Of a stretch of 64,000 bases of DNA, positions 26,441 to 39,347 are shown piece by piece (positions within the stretch are counted from its first letter, which is position 1; the number at the start of each line of letters is the position of its first letter). The notes below the pieces were generated by a model. It ran no database searches and had not been told where the DNA came from. It worked only from the letters and a program-made list of their open reading frames with translations. A program made the translations under genes and the position numbers. The stretch covers positions 2,170,001-2,234,000 of the forward strand of contig SFZH01000008.1 in the NCBI GenBank assembly GCA_021234535.1. Direction: 5' to 3'. This DNA comes from Stichopus chloronotus. Its lineage: Eukaryota > Echinodermata > Holothuroidea > Aspidochirotida > Stichopodidae.

Positions 26441-28178
26441 GTAACAAAGATACGCTCTTATAGTAAACTGGTGAAATTGTATGATTTTATTGTTAAAAAA
26501 TACATAGAGCCGGCCTCCGGGTCAATAGACACCACCTGTTAACTTTAGACAAAACAACTTTGCAGAACTGGACCCTGTGGGTAATGTCTTTGAATATTCC
26601 TGCAAATTATGAGAACGTTATTTTTTAAGTCAAGCAATAATTGTAGCAGAACCAGGTCCTGCAAAGGTAAAAGCATACAACCCATATAGGGATGCCCCTA
26701 ACTGTAACCACTAAGCCTGACCTATATGGAATGACCAAATGTTATAATTGCGTTATGTAGCGTAATATGCACAGATACTTTTGAGCCGTTATTGTTATCA
26801 TTACTTTAGCCTAAGCTGTGACACCAGGCAATAGGCTTTAGCGTGCTACCTTACAGTAGATACCAATATTACCATCTTATGTTCGGTTCTGCTTACCACC
26901 ATTTTATGTTAAAAGAATATTTGACTCTAATTTAGCGTCAGTGACAGGAACTAGGTGGTGGCAATAAACTATTACAAATCCCCATTTGCAGGCCCTGCAT
27001 TGAAATCAATGCATGTTGGCGATGAGATACGCAACTTCGTGGATTGCCCTCTTGTTTCATGTTTTGACCTGCAGGCTAACTGTAATATTGCCATATGCGG
27101 CACGGAGCGATCAAAGGCCATTTTTTTTCCTGAAAGAATGACGACTGCCAATGTTGTGGCAGTAAAGAAGACGTTCTACCTATAGCAGACGACAAGTACT
27201 AGATTGTGTTTACCTTTTAATCACGTATAGTTCTATAGAAATGTCAAGAACGATACAAAAGATAGATTACTGAGTGACCTCGGTGGCTGCACACATGACT
27301 TTTCAAAACGTTGTGTGTCCTCCTCAGTAACAGCTCCCTGGTAAAACTTTATGGAATCTCGAAATGCACTGCCAAGTGGGACAAGACACCTTTTGAGCAA
27401 ACAGAGGTGTCATGTGGTGTCAAGAGTCAAAATAACAAACTTTTATTTCAGCTGTCTTTAAACAAAAGTATAAACATTCCTGGATTTACAAGTGTTATAA
27501 GCAATCGAATGTCCTATTCCGGCTTAGACACTGGTTGTAGCAGGGAACTGCAATTTGGAGTTGTACATTTGGTAATAGCTCAAAGGTTGTATACGCAATC
27601 GATTACCTATGACTTTTAAGAGATTTCTGGACCTTCCCGTTCAGGTTTACTTTAGAAAGGTTCTCACTGATGGTGTCCCATATATTTCACTGAAGATCCT
27701 ATGGCGTGCATCGAGATGAGAGCAGGCTGTATTCAGTAGCTGCAGAGTAAAAACCTGAATTAAAAGAAGTTGAGATTGTGTTACTATCTGCTACCATTTT
27801 TTAGATAAAACTTCTCAAACGTTCATGAAAATACATATATGATGACGTGAAGTGTTTCACAGTGTCAATATTTTTTCATTAAACCTATATGCATGATCTC
27901 TTAATTGCTTCATCTCTGCATTTCTTATTTGTAAAGATAGCTTACAATATTTGTAACGAAGAAAATAACCGCTTCCAAAACAAATCAATCAGGGCATATA
28001 AAATTTTCAATTGTCCTTGAAATAAAGGTTAAATAGACAAAGGATAACATAAGACATTTCAAGCAAGGCCATTTCTTGACGTCATAAACTTGCATACTTA
28101 ACTAGTGTTTTTTTTATGTTGCAGGGGTAAAACAGGAATTAGCCTGTAAAGTCGATCGGGATTTTGATAGAATTTGTG

Positions 28179-28180
<2 letters not shown>
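26441..28180. other. Mostly non-coding stretch with two unplaced open frames
   Basis: Plus-strand open frames at 26955-27185 and 27311-27619 are hydrophilic enough to notice. The first follows an acceptor-like CCCCATTTGCAG. Neither matches a family I know, and they are not in one frame. A TGACGTCA sits at 28077-28084. Confidence 0.3.
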
Positions 28181-28182
<2 letters not shown>

Positions 28183-28211
<29 letters not shown>

Positions 28212-28326
28212 TGTATGTATGTATGTATGTATGTATGTATGTATGTATGTATGCATGTATGTATGTATGTATGTATGTATGTATGTATGTATGTATGTAT
28301 GTATGTATGTATGTATGTATGTATGT
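28183..28326. repeat. ATGT tetranucleotide microsatellite
   Basis: About 36 ATGT units with a single interruption (ATGC near 28252). In one frame it translates as MYVC repeats, which is an artefact of the repeat. Confidence 0.97.
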
Positions 28327-29046
28327 GTATAGTGGTTTAAATTGCTGTTTCCTGTCTCACTGTATCCATGTCGTTCAGTTACATGCTCATTGTTTTCTAG
28401 CTGTATTGCTAACTATCTGTATGTATATTTTTATTTACTTTTAGTTTTCCTACCTGCCTGTTTGTTTTCTTTATTCACTGTACCTGTTTGCTTGTCATTG
28501 ATAGTCGTATTTCATCATCTTACTGTCTTCTGCAACATTATATATTTGATAAATACATCCTAGTACTCAAACACACAAACGATCACACACACGTTTATGA
28601 GGACAGATACCTTCCATAAATTTAAATTATAGCTTGGCCCAAAATTTATTATTGTCGTACGTCGTACCAATAAAAGAAGCGGGTAGGATAGTCAGCATCT
28701 CGTGGTTCAAGCTACTCCCAAGTTTCCGGGTATGTTACAACTCCCTAAAATATAGTTTTCATGTTCGAAATGATAGACTGTAATACGCCCTAGTACATCG
28801 TATCCAATTAAACGTGCGTACGTGTGACTCTACGTTCAGTTAAACAAACCAAGAAATCTTACTGCGGCCGAATTGTGCTGGTATGGTGAGTGAATGTGAT
28901 TACGGGTCAGTGCCACCATTAGCGATTGGCTTAGATATATCAACTCTTGGATGAACGCATCAACTAATGTGTGAAAGGTATGTTTAACGTACAGGCATGT
29001 GACTCGACCAATTGAACGATGGATGGATATATACAATTGATACAAG

Positions 29047-29190
29047 GATTGATGGATATACGGTTAGAGAGATATGTAAGCTGACATATTGTATGAGAAT
29101 GGCCAGTTAAGAGGATTGATGGATATACGATTAGAGGGATAAGTAAACTGACAGATCACCTGGGAGTGGCCACTGATGAGGATTGATATT
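29047..29190. repeat. 67-bp tandem duplication
   Basis: Two diverged copies beginning GATTGATGGATATACG (29047 and 29114) and the start of a third at 29181 are spaced exactly 67 bases apart. Confidence 0.75.
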
Positions 29191-32100
29191 TCATAAATCT
29201 CAATCACATTTTACTTATTTCATTTTTGAAAACCTTACATCAATAGCATGTTCCGTTTGAAAGTTACGGATTTTAAAGGAATGTCTATTTCAAAATGGTA
29301 CAATGCATTATGGGAAATGTGTGATTTCACACAGACACAGCTATTTAACTATCATTTGTATTTCTCTATAATTTCTATTGCCTTAAAAAGACGAATAGTT
29401 TACGATATATAAACACAATTTGTACAACATTTAAGATAAATCTAAGATAAATTCAATCTGATGTAGTCACTGGTTTCAAGATTAAGTAAGCACTGCAATT
29501 TGATAGAATAGAGGAATATTCCTTTAGGGATGTTGTCATCTCTTCCTGACTCTTCCATCTCCTTTGAGAACTCGGAATAAATTCATCCTGAATTCTTTTG
29601 TAAAGATGAATCATTGAATGTTATTGAATTCTGAGGGACTGACAATGGCACATTTTAGAATTGACGTGAGTGAATTTGAAATCAAAACTGGTTTTAGAGG
29701 ATAGCTTCCCCTCTAGATTCAATTTGACAACGAATTGACCTATTTAGATTTTACGCCATAAGTCTATCGTTATCCTTTTGTTTCGTGTTTGGCTAAGGTT
29801 ACCTAACTTGGTGTATCGACCGCTTAATGTTGTTTGAGAAAATCCAATGCCCATTAACAGAAAACTGCCAAACGGGACAAAACCAGTTACAAACTTTACT
29901 TTGCTATTACACTACTTGCTTTCAAAGGGAGCGTTCAGTCATAACATTACGTTCCTTTTTGATATTCTATAGTGAAATACAAAGTACGTCTTCTGGTTAA
30001 GCTTTCATTTATTTTCGACGTTTGTGTTTGATGGTCTGATGGTCATGTGCAAGGTAGCATCACTGACACTAAAGTCAATTTTGAGAAGAGAAACAGTTGC
30101 AATATTTCTGATACACAGAAATACAAATGTAATTTACTTACAGTGTCACAGCGGAATTGATATCAATAATTTGTGAGGACTCTGAAAGGCCCAACCACAT
30201 GGCAATGTTTATTATAAGCATTATTTAGTAAAATTTCTCATTTAATAGTTATGAAAACTGTCAATTTTTTTAAACCTCTGACCCTGGCTTGTACTAGCTG
30301 TATACATATGACTTAGTTCTAATGTGAAAACGTTTCTGGTCAAGAATTTTCCAAAACTAAATCAAATCCTTTAATACTCACTCGCTTTAATGTTCCTCTG
30401 TGTATGGTACATGAGGATCGTTTTAAACTTCACCTTTCATTATAAGTTTATGACAGGAACTTTACAGGTTTGGAAAAATAATGATTTTTTTGTTTGAAAC
30501 AACTCGATAAACTCTTTCTAAACATTCTATTGTAATTTAAACGTAAAGTAATGTGGTGTATATCATTGGTGTTGCTATTTACATTTCTTTAGATCTCCTT
30601 TGGTGAAAATAAAACCCCGATTCAATGCTCAAAAACAGGAATATGGTGGCGGGGGGTGACGTAAGCAGGCGGGATGCAAGGGAAAAGTATAACAGTATAA
30701 CCATTTAAATTACACTTACACATTTCAAGTAGCAAAAAAAAATCTGATTTGTTCCATCATCGGAAGTATTTCCTATGGTCAAAAATATTTTTTAAACATA
30801 TACGTTTGAAAAAATCCAAAGTTTTGCAACTGCAACTGATGTTGAAAGAATTCCAAAGTTTGAAACCCGAGGACCCTTGGTAGAGGATCAGAGATATTTT
30901 TTTTCCTGGATCTTACATACTTTTGTTTAAAATTGCATTCCAATACATATAGCAAGAACACTGTTATGAATGCTAGCAGACGTGAAATTATAGCATTCAT
31001 GTTACTTCACTCGTGATTTATGAGTCCAAATGCAGCGGAAGGACACTTGTTTGAACTGTCTCTAATCCCGTGTCACTATTTCCCCAGAATCGTGGCATAA
31101 TTTACCGGTTACGGTACTTTCAACAATGGCGTGGTCAGAAAGAGACCTCACAATGCTGTGAAAAACGGGCTCCACTATTATTTAATAAGATCTTGAGCTG
31201 GTAGATATAGGAATGTTCTCGAAATTAATTCATTAACTGAGTGACATAGTTGTCACAGCTTGCGTAATGTAAGCATTTCACTTCCAAGGGATGACTTTGC
31301 TCGTCGTCAGCCGGCGGGGCATAGTAAATTGAAGTACAGTGGTCGATAGTAGACACAAAGAGAAAATTCTATTTTACAGTAACTTAGGATGGATTGTGAG
31401 TCGAAACTATTCACAAATGTTTAATTTCAAGTAACTATGTGTAAAGTATAAAAGTACTGAATGTTCCTGCACAAAAATCAAACAAATAAACGAGTAAAAT
31501 AAAGCCCCCCCCCCAAAAAAAAAGAAAGAAAAATAGTTGAAAATTCATCGCAGCTAACAATTTATTGATCTTGAACGAATCCCGACTACAAGTTGTGTGA
31601 TAAGATATACTGAAAGCACGCCACCATATTTGCATGTATTTTCCCGGTTTCACGACAGTTTTGTTAGCATGCGTACATCGTAAGTAACTTTTTCATAGCG
31701 TCCGTCTTCATATAGAATAAGCAATAAGAATATCCAAAAAATAAAATGGCAACCGTCCCCTCCCCTTCAGAGTTACGTTCATGCTTCATAATAACGATCC
31801 TCCCGCAGGGTCATTATCAAAACATGCTCAAAATGAGGTAAGAGATTACTTGCAATGTAATTAACAATGTTAGAAAGAAGTCTAAAAACATCTGTGATTT
31901 GGCTGAGTTGCTGAGGACATTGGTAATAGTGTGTTGTGTATTTATCCCTGTTAAATATACGAAAGGATGCATTTTGAATTTGATCAAAAACTGTAACCGA
32001 AACGGATCACATACTTCTCTAAACACGTTACCGGCGTGCTCTCTTAAAACATTGCAGTGTAATCGATTGGGAAGAGGGGCCGATCCAAATTTCGATTGAA

Positions 32101-35100
32101 CAGTTGAATCCAATAAGATTTATTGTCAGTATATTAGACTGAATGTTTCAATCGAAATGTTCAATTCGTCCCTTATTTCAATCTTTCGTTTTAAGAGAGT
32201 GATAACCGAGGGATACCCCTCCAAATTGCCCCTTGACTTACAAATTAAGATTCTTAAAAGTAATTCGTTTCTTGATGCCTCGTATACGCTTCATCAATTG
32301 TTAAGTATAATTCTCGCGGAGGAAGCTACCGCAAACTCATATATTGGAACCATGTACTCATCAACGATTTTCACGCAGATCTGTTATCAAATTTACTCTT
32401 AGACTATTTCAGTGCAATAGTAGAGGTCGACTTATATTTTCCCTAAGAGAGTTTAGCTGTTTTAAAGAACATATAATTTCCAAAACTGAAGCAGTTGATC
32501 CCTCTAGTCCACCTTATACACCATCTTCACATGACACTACACAACTCAACTGCTTGAATGTATTTATTACCTCACTAATTAGTCCTGTTTGTTTTGTTTA
32601 GGTTACACATTCATTTTATGATGTCTTACCTCCACAAGTTGTAGAATGTTAGTCGATTTATTTAAATGTGCGTCTAACGATGGGGTCAACCATTTGCAGC
32701 TTGTAAAAGCACTTCAAATGAAACAGCTAACAATTTACAGATACGTTCCATCCTCACCCTCTTTTATTCGTTTACTTTAGACTATAGCTGTATCAGGTAG
32801 GAGAGAGGTCTACCACGAATACATGGATGTGCACACATATACAAACAAAAGCAGAAATTGCACATTTTTCTGTCGATGATCCAATAAGATTAGCATTTGA
32901 CAGTTTGTCAACCGATCTACCTGGTTTCTAGCTAGAAATATTAAAATTAAGCAAAATTAAGCTGGTGTGAATTTCTACTTTACCTCTGAACAAGTGAAAA
33001 AAAAAACAAAGATGGGAAATGACGAAGAAAAAGGTGAAACAAAGAAAAAATATTCATTCATAACTTGATATAAACATGAAGTAATGGACGGGTTATCCAT
33101 TTCATCTTTCAAGGAAATTTGAAAAGATGCCAAATATTAATAAACAGACTGCTGATAGTTATATCCATTCTCTAAACAACAGGCTCTCTCTCTCGTTTGC
33201 TCCAGCCTCTACCTGTCAACATCTCACATCTCAACACTCATTTCTAAGTCCCACGTTCACCCAGGGAGGTATATTGTGAGCCCACTCATTCACGCAAATA
33301 CCCCATACCCCCCGGGAGATACCTCCGCCAACTATACACCTCCATGCCCTGTCAATAAATTGCAACCTGACCTCTTTCAGGGAAATTAACTCGTCATTTT
33401 TAATCTTCGATTCTTATTTTATATTTGTAGGCTGTTCTTAGACTGCTTTCATATATTCCTCATTGATAGGGACGGAAGTTTCTTTGTGACGAATATGTTT
33501 TATGTTTATATATCATATTCCCTCTTCCCTCCACACCTCCCCCTCTCTCTCTAACTTGCGAAAATATACAAAAACATCTCAACATAAGCTTCCCACTGGA
33601 ACTGTACAGTCTTTAGGGGAGGGGGGGTTAGTGACTCGGGATCTGAAAGTGACTGGGGGTAGCAAAGAGTTTGAAAAAAATGAGATATTTAATTAAAATA
33701 AGTATTTTTAAATGGTCGTAACAATATTCATTTTGACTGGTAACTTATAAACAAGAGGGGGGAGTACAGTTTCCCTGATGACATTCAATGAAAGGGTACG
33801 TTGGAATGAAGAAAAAGTTGGGTTAGAGTATAGAGCAAGGAGACATAATGGGTAGGCAGGGGTAATTTATGGTAACTTAGTAACATTGGGCTGCAAATAC
33901 AGGTCCACAATTGGCTAAATGGTAACGGTAAAGATAGCCTACACAATGGACGTGTATTACTTATGCAGCAGGTCTGGACTGCATTCGTAAAAAAAAGCGA
34001 TACAGGTACAAGGTAAAGACTCCTTGGTTGAATGGTTCTGACGAAGTTTACTTAATTGAAACTATGCCGCTTATATCTCTTCCATTTACCTGATCCTTCT
34101 TTAACACTTCTCCGGATACTTTCTTATTTCGTTCAGTTTAACTTTGCCCCTTCGGCTCTCTTGCTTTCTCCGGCACCTGAAACGCTCGTCATGCTGAACA
34201 AGATTAATTTGATTTCGTGAAAGAGGAACCGTTATAGACTACTTTAAAGATATTTGTTTCATTGAATTGGATGAGTAGACGATGGAAGTTGTAATCCGAA
34301 AGTGTTTGTTTATCATCCATCGGCTGTTCTCTCCTATATCTCCTCACTGGTGGATAGATGGAGTCAACAGAGTGGACATGTATGTGCATTTTAATGATTG
34401 TTCTTACTTCAGACAATGAACGATTCGTATCGGTTGGTGGAAGATTCTCCGTCGATGTTCATGAGAAATGGATACAAATGTTAGACTTATTTTCCAAGAA
34501 AAAATCACTCTCACTCTATAAGAGTGAATATTCAGAATATATAGAGGTATCAAAAGGTGACTTCCACACGACTGATGTCGTCATCGGGTCAAAGTTCAAG
34601 GGTCTCACGTCAAGAAATAAAAAAAAACATTTTTAAGTTTTTTTTTCTGCATGTGTTAAGTCTTCATATATTTGAAAGTATCGTATATCTAATGCTAGCA
34701 ATACTTTCGGGGAAATATTAATTCAAAAGTCAAAGGTCACTAGGCCAGAGGTCAAATCGGCAAATATGACGACATCATATTTGTCACTTTGATGCTGTAC
34801 TGGACAGAACGTCTTCACTGAATGCTGTGTCCACATACCCAGAGGTTTATTCTGCAAATGGCTTGCATTATACCTCCGTGGTTGTTTTTTTCGTAGAGAT
34901 AAAACTGGAAAAAAAAACTGGTCCACCACTCGATCTAACAGCATCCTTCGTGCAGCAGTGTCAAACCTCACAATTGCTCGACAATATGATTACATGAATT
35001 GAAAGTATATGTAAAAAATTGGAAAGTTTATCAAATGTATTGGTAACAGGTACGTGGCCATCTTTTTTTTCAACTATAACATCGTATCGTTGTCATTTAA

Positions 35101-36265
35101 CATTGAGAAAGATTGTGACAATAAAAAATTGGACAGAAACACGATTTGCATTTTTTTCGCCATGTAATCATTAAATATGTTTTATTATAAGTCTCTTAAA
35201 GAAAAAAAAATCAAGACTACTAGAATACCATAACTTTTTTAAACATTTCTTGTTTAAAGAATTGTTTGCACGTGTTTATTCATTGCTGGTTTAATCAAGC
35301 TCATCTGGTGTATAACGGCGATTTACTCCTCTTGTGATCACCACTGCGTTTATTAATGACTACCGAATTGATAAGCACATGAATATATGTCGACACTTTA
35401 AATAACGTCATTTAGAATACCGATACAGATATTGCCCCTTATGAATATTCATGCGTACAGTCTCTTTGCAAATAAAATAATTACGACCAAATTCAAGTTG
35501 ACATATCACAACAATTATTGTTATGTAAATGTAAAGATACACGTCACTTTTTAAATATATTTTTTTTATGGATTGGATATCTTAATTACTCTCAAGTGAA
35601 GCAGTTGTTGCTTTCATCACAGCTGGAAAAGTAAAATAAATTAATAAAATTGAAAAAAAGGAAGTCAACAAAACCCACACCACCCAAGTGCTTGCAACAA
35701 TTACAGACCATCTCTTTTAATTGCGGTGAATATCGAAAAGAAGTGTGAAGTGTGACCTTGAGACTGACCACAAGGTCAATGTCAATTCACTCTCTGGTTA
35801 ATGTTAAACACTTAACAGAGTGCTAAGATTTATAAATTTGTGGTTGCGATCGGAAGCCTTTGCATTTTATGCTGGTATCATGAAAACATAAAAAGATTGT
35901 AAAATACTATATGAGGTACTGTATTTGATACGAATGACTTTAACAAAGAGTGAAGTTTCACTTATCACCTTCGTAATCTTTTACGTTCAAAGGTGTTTTA
36001 TGAACCATTGGTTAAAGTACTGTACAATCAAGTACAAGTACATTGGTCATTCCACTGTCCATTGAAACTTCCATGTATGGTCCTTAAGCATACCCTACAA
36101 ATATTCATGTTAAAGAAACTTCTTTAAAGTATTCATGACTATCTGGGGGGGGGGGGGTGACGTTCATAAAGTGAGGGTGATTGTGGAGGGAAGTTTCATG
36201 AGACTTTAGTTAAAAAAGTTCACATGAATATTTGAATTCAAATGAATATCTAATAACCTAAGAAA
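29191..36265. other. Non-coding stretch
   Basis: No supported gene. It includes a segment at about 30245-30420 that aligns loosely with 46239-46400, a poly-C at 31505-31514 and a 13-base poly-G (36145-36157). A 40-base minus-strand pseudo-exon (30142-30181) has good splice sites but is too short to call. Confidence 0.4.
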
Positions 36266-36268
36266 TCC

Positions 36269-36915
36269 TTTAATCGTTCTGAGGTTTCATGTAACCTATA
36301 GAGGTGATATTACTTGAACCGTCCAAAAAAAAAAAAACATTCCCTCTATTGAGGAGAAAAATTACTTCTCGAGAAATGGCGGTAAAGAAAATTTTAAATT
36401 GAGCCATATTCAACTCATAAGGGTAAGATAAGTCTGATTTATCCATATAATGCCAAACACTTAAATTAATGCTCATGCTGACACCGTGTATTAGACATTA
36501 TCTTTTATCAAATGGATTCTTCGCCCTATCTCTTCATCCATTTGACAAAATCATTTTTTACGACAATTTCACTTTCTTTTCGAACATGCCGAGTTTGTTC
36601 ATTGACTTTGAAGGTCTTGCGGTGTTATCTACCAACAAAAACAGGGGAATGCTTGCTTCCATTTCCAGTGACGTCATTTCCATGCAAGAATCTCATTCCT
36701 TACACGTGGAGTCACGTGATAGCTATGACTCTGCAGTAAGTCGCAGATGACGTCATTGTACAAGTCCTCAAAACAATGAAAAGCTTTTCCGCAGTCATAT
36801 AGGGGGCAGTTGTTGGAATATCTTTTTTGTTTGCAAAACATTACAAGGAAAAAATATTGACACGGAAATTGGCTCGAAGACCCAGAAGTTTTGTTTCTTG
36901 GGGGGATCATATTAA
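36269..36915 (-). other. Putative 3'UTR of the peptide-precursor gene
   Basis: Downstream of the TAA there is no further coding signal in frame. The first polyadenylation-like hexamer on this strand is ATTAAA at 36274-36269; a canonical AATAAA lies farther on at 35354-35349. The segment carries two perfect TGACGTCA palindromes (36669-36676, 36748-36755) and two CACGTG E-boxes (36703-36708, 36713-36718), unusual density for a 3'UTR. The 3' end is therefore inferred and could lie at either signal. Confidence 0.35.
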
Positions 36916-37278
36916 TTACCGACCGACGCCAGTGTAGTAGCCCTTTCCAATAAGACTGCCGCCGCTCATGTCGACTGGAGAACGGTAACCCTTTTTGACC
37001 AATTCATTGCGTAGTTCGTCTCTCATATTGCGTTTCATTGCAGCGCGCGCATAGTCCCTGGCAATCGCCGAGTTAGCTTGAGATCTTTTATAATTCCCTG
37101 TGAAGCCATTCGAGATGGGATCCATAGGTCGGAACCAAAGGGAACTCGCTCCTTGTTTCTCACCCAGGTACGACTGGAGGGCCATTTTGATGATCGCGAA
37201 TAATTCCTCCTCGTTAATGCTCATGTTTCCATCGATACCCTTTTCCTCATCTTCGGCCGGTAAGTCCTCCCCGACTTC
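36916..37278 (-). CDS. Terminal exon of putative neuropeptide/peptide-hormone precursor
   Basis: This exon encodes 120 residues ending in TAA. It follows an excellent acceptor (a pyrimidine-rich stretch ending GAATTCAG, just above 37278) and is more GC-rich than the flanking DNA. Joined to the signal-peptide exon it gives a 157-residue, cysteine-free precursor. In order it holds an acidic spacer (about 38-62, many D/E), a helix-prone stretch (63-78), a segment with SLWFRPMDP (83-91), KR at 101-102, the peptide SQANSAIARDYARAAM (103-118), KR at 119-120, NMRDELRNELV (121-131), KK at 132-133, and a 24-residue tail starting GYRSPVDMSGG and ending YYTGVGR. A final Gly-Arg can be trimmed and amidated to ...YYTGV-amide. 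Dibasic sites after a signal peptide and acidic spacer are the usual layout of regulated-secretory peptide precursors. Resemblances to PDF (NS...NM) or NPLP1 (ARD[FY]) peptides are too short to name it. Confidence 0.72.
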   Translation of the reverse strand, partial: EVGEDLPAEDEEKGIDGNMSINEEELFAIIKMALQSYLGEKQGASSLWFRPMDPISNGFTGNYKRSQANSAIARDYARAAMKRNMRDELRNELVKKGYRSPVDMSGGSLIGKGYYTGVGR

Positions 37279-39102
37279 CTGAATTCAAAGAAATGCAAAG
37301 AGAGAATAAATTTAACGGATTTATTGAAAACTATGTACAGTAATAGGATCTGTGGTGCGATTCACTACCCCAAGTACCACTACAACTGCGTCTTACATGG
37401 CTGAATACCGTGAATGGGTTACTCATCAAGATGAATTCTATGATGGCCTTTCATTTATAAAGAAATTGCAGAGATTGAAGAGATTAAGAAGACTGAAAAG
37501 ATTCAAAAGTACCCGACAGAACTTAGCACATGGAAGCCCTAAAGGGAAAGAATTTCCGTAAATTTTCTTGCTACGCAGTCTCCCAACCATGACTCATGAC
37601 ATATCCATAATGGCAAAAATGATGAGAGAATATTGACTAAGAGGTATACAAAAAAATTGGACCAAAGATATCCTTATATGACAAATTTTACTCTTCGTAT
37701 TATATTCCTTTGGGAACACTCACAAAAGCATGTTTAATATTCGTAGGTGCTTACGACGGTAGTAGCTTCGGAGTGGCCAAATTATTTCCACGGATCCATG
37801 ATCTGAGTGCTTCAAAAAGGGCTGGACCACCACTAATCACCTTTTACATGCTTGAACACATTAAAATAGGAGCAGTGTAATATCTTTCAGGATCTCCGTT
37901 ACAAATAATTACAAGATGCAAACAAATGACATCATGAATATGTAAAAATAATTCGATAAAATTAAAAGAGAAAAAAATTGACGCTGATATCACACTGTTT
38001 GCTTCTTAATTAAGGGGGAACCAACAAACATTAGAAACGAAAATAACTAATTTAAATTTTGTTTACTTCTGCGTGTGCGCATGATTACTTGTAATGGAAA
38101 TACTTGTAATGGTGGTAAGGGACATCTCCCTCAATGGAACTAAAACATCATTGGTATTAATCTTGGATTAATCTGGAAGTTGCATTTTCTTCAATCAAAA
38201 ACCCATTCGATTTACTTTCATCAACTACATACGAGGACAGTTTTAGGACTTGAAAAGCCCTCGTTTCCATTAGGTTTCAAAACCTTATCTGACTGCATGC
38301 AGACGTTCAAGTAAGAAGCAAAGGTGGCAGAAAATTTTCCAACATCTTCAAAAGGGTAAAAAGCTTTAGAAATCGTCTTAAAAAGTAGTTGTCCGGAGGC
38401 TGAGTGGCCGTCAAACTGCTTTAAAAGTAATGAGGTTGGAGAAGAAAAGTTTGTCGTTTCAGCGGCAGCTTTGGGAGGACAACGATAACCCGAGGGCTTT
38501 TCAAGAGTAACAGAATGGAAACAGGAAAACTGGCACGTAATAGGTAGATCAGCCTTTTAAAGGGTCACTGACCAATCAACGCTCGATATACTTATGAGAA
38601 TAAAACGTACATCTTTAATTGGCTGTAGAGGGGACACCGATGACGTCATAGACGATCAGTTAAAAAAGGGGGGCTTTAAGAGGATCTCGCAAATTATCAA
38701 AGTTTTTTTTTTAAGACAAGAAGTAAATGTAATCAGCAGAATGGCCAACTTCAGAAACTTTACTTTCTAAATGTCTCTCCCCACATGTAATCTAAAGGAA
38801 AAAAAGTTCTCGGTTCTGAATTTCAACATTGAGTACTTTTCCTCTTTCTCTTTTTTTTTTGAGGGGGGTGGGTGGGTAGGGAAAGCAATAACTACAGTTA
38901 AATAAAAGTGAAAGGAATTTAATAAAGAATTTCGTTGTCCGCGATAAGGCCAGTACTGAATGATCAGATGTACATCCAAGGTCATTCATGGTATCATTTC
39001 ACTTTTAATGTTTCTATTCAATTTCTAATTTAAACTGAATTTCTTTTCACTCAGGCGCTATATGAAAAAGTATTCTTAAGATCAGTCCAAAACATTTCAA
39101 AG

Positions 39103-39347
39103 CTGGAATATGACTTGCACTGGCAATAGTCTGGTCATTTATCTTTGTTCTTTCTTAATGTTCAGGGGAAGAGAAAGTATCGGAAAAATCACCAGTTAAG
39201 AAAATCATCTTTCAACATATTTGAATGTGAAAATAGTCTCTACATTTTTTTCTTGGCTAGTCCTACAAAAGTTAGAATCCTCACGAAAGTCGTCAATTAC
39301 TGTTATCTGAAATCAAGCAGAACCCAAGGAAATATGAATACTCATGT
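39103..39347 (+). repeat. Dispersed repeat, plus-oriented copy
   Basis: From CTGGAATATGACTTGCACTG to AATATGAATACTCATG this aligns along its length with the reverse complement of 45918-46180, including a shared TTCAGGG.AAGAGAAAGTA core. Divergence and small gaps indicate old copies of one element. Confidence 0.65.

Noticed and set aside
28187..28444. Open frame encoding MYVC repeats
   Set aside because: It is the ATGT microsatellite read in frame, followed by low-complexity sequence.
30142..30181. 40-base minus-strand pseudo-exon with good splice sites
   Set aside because: Open in one frame only and too short to distinguish from chance.
36674..36910. 78-codon minus-strand frame right after the precursor stop codon
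   Set aside because: It is out of frame with the precursor, lies in the probable 3'UTR and has no protein-like pattern.
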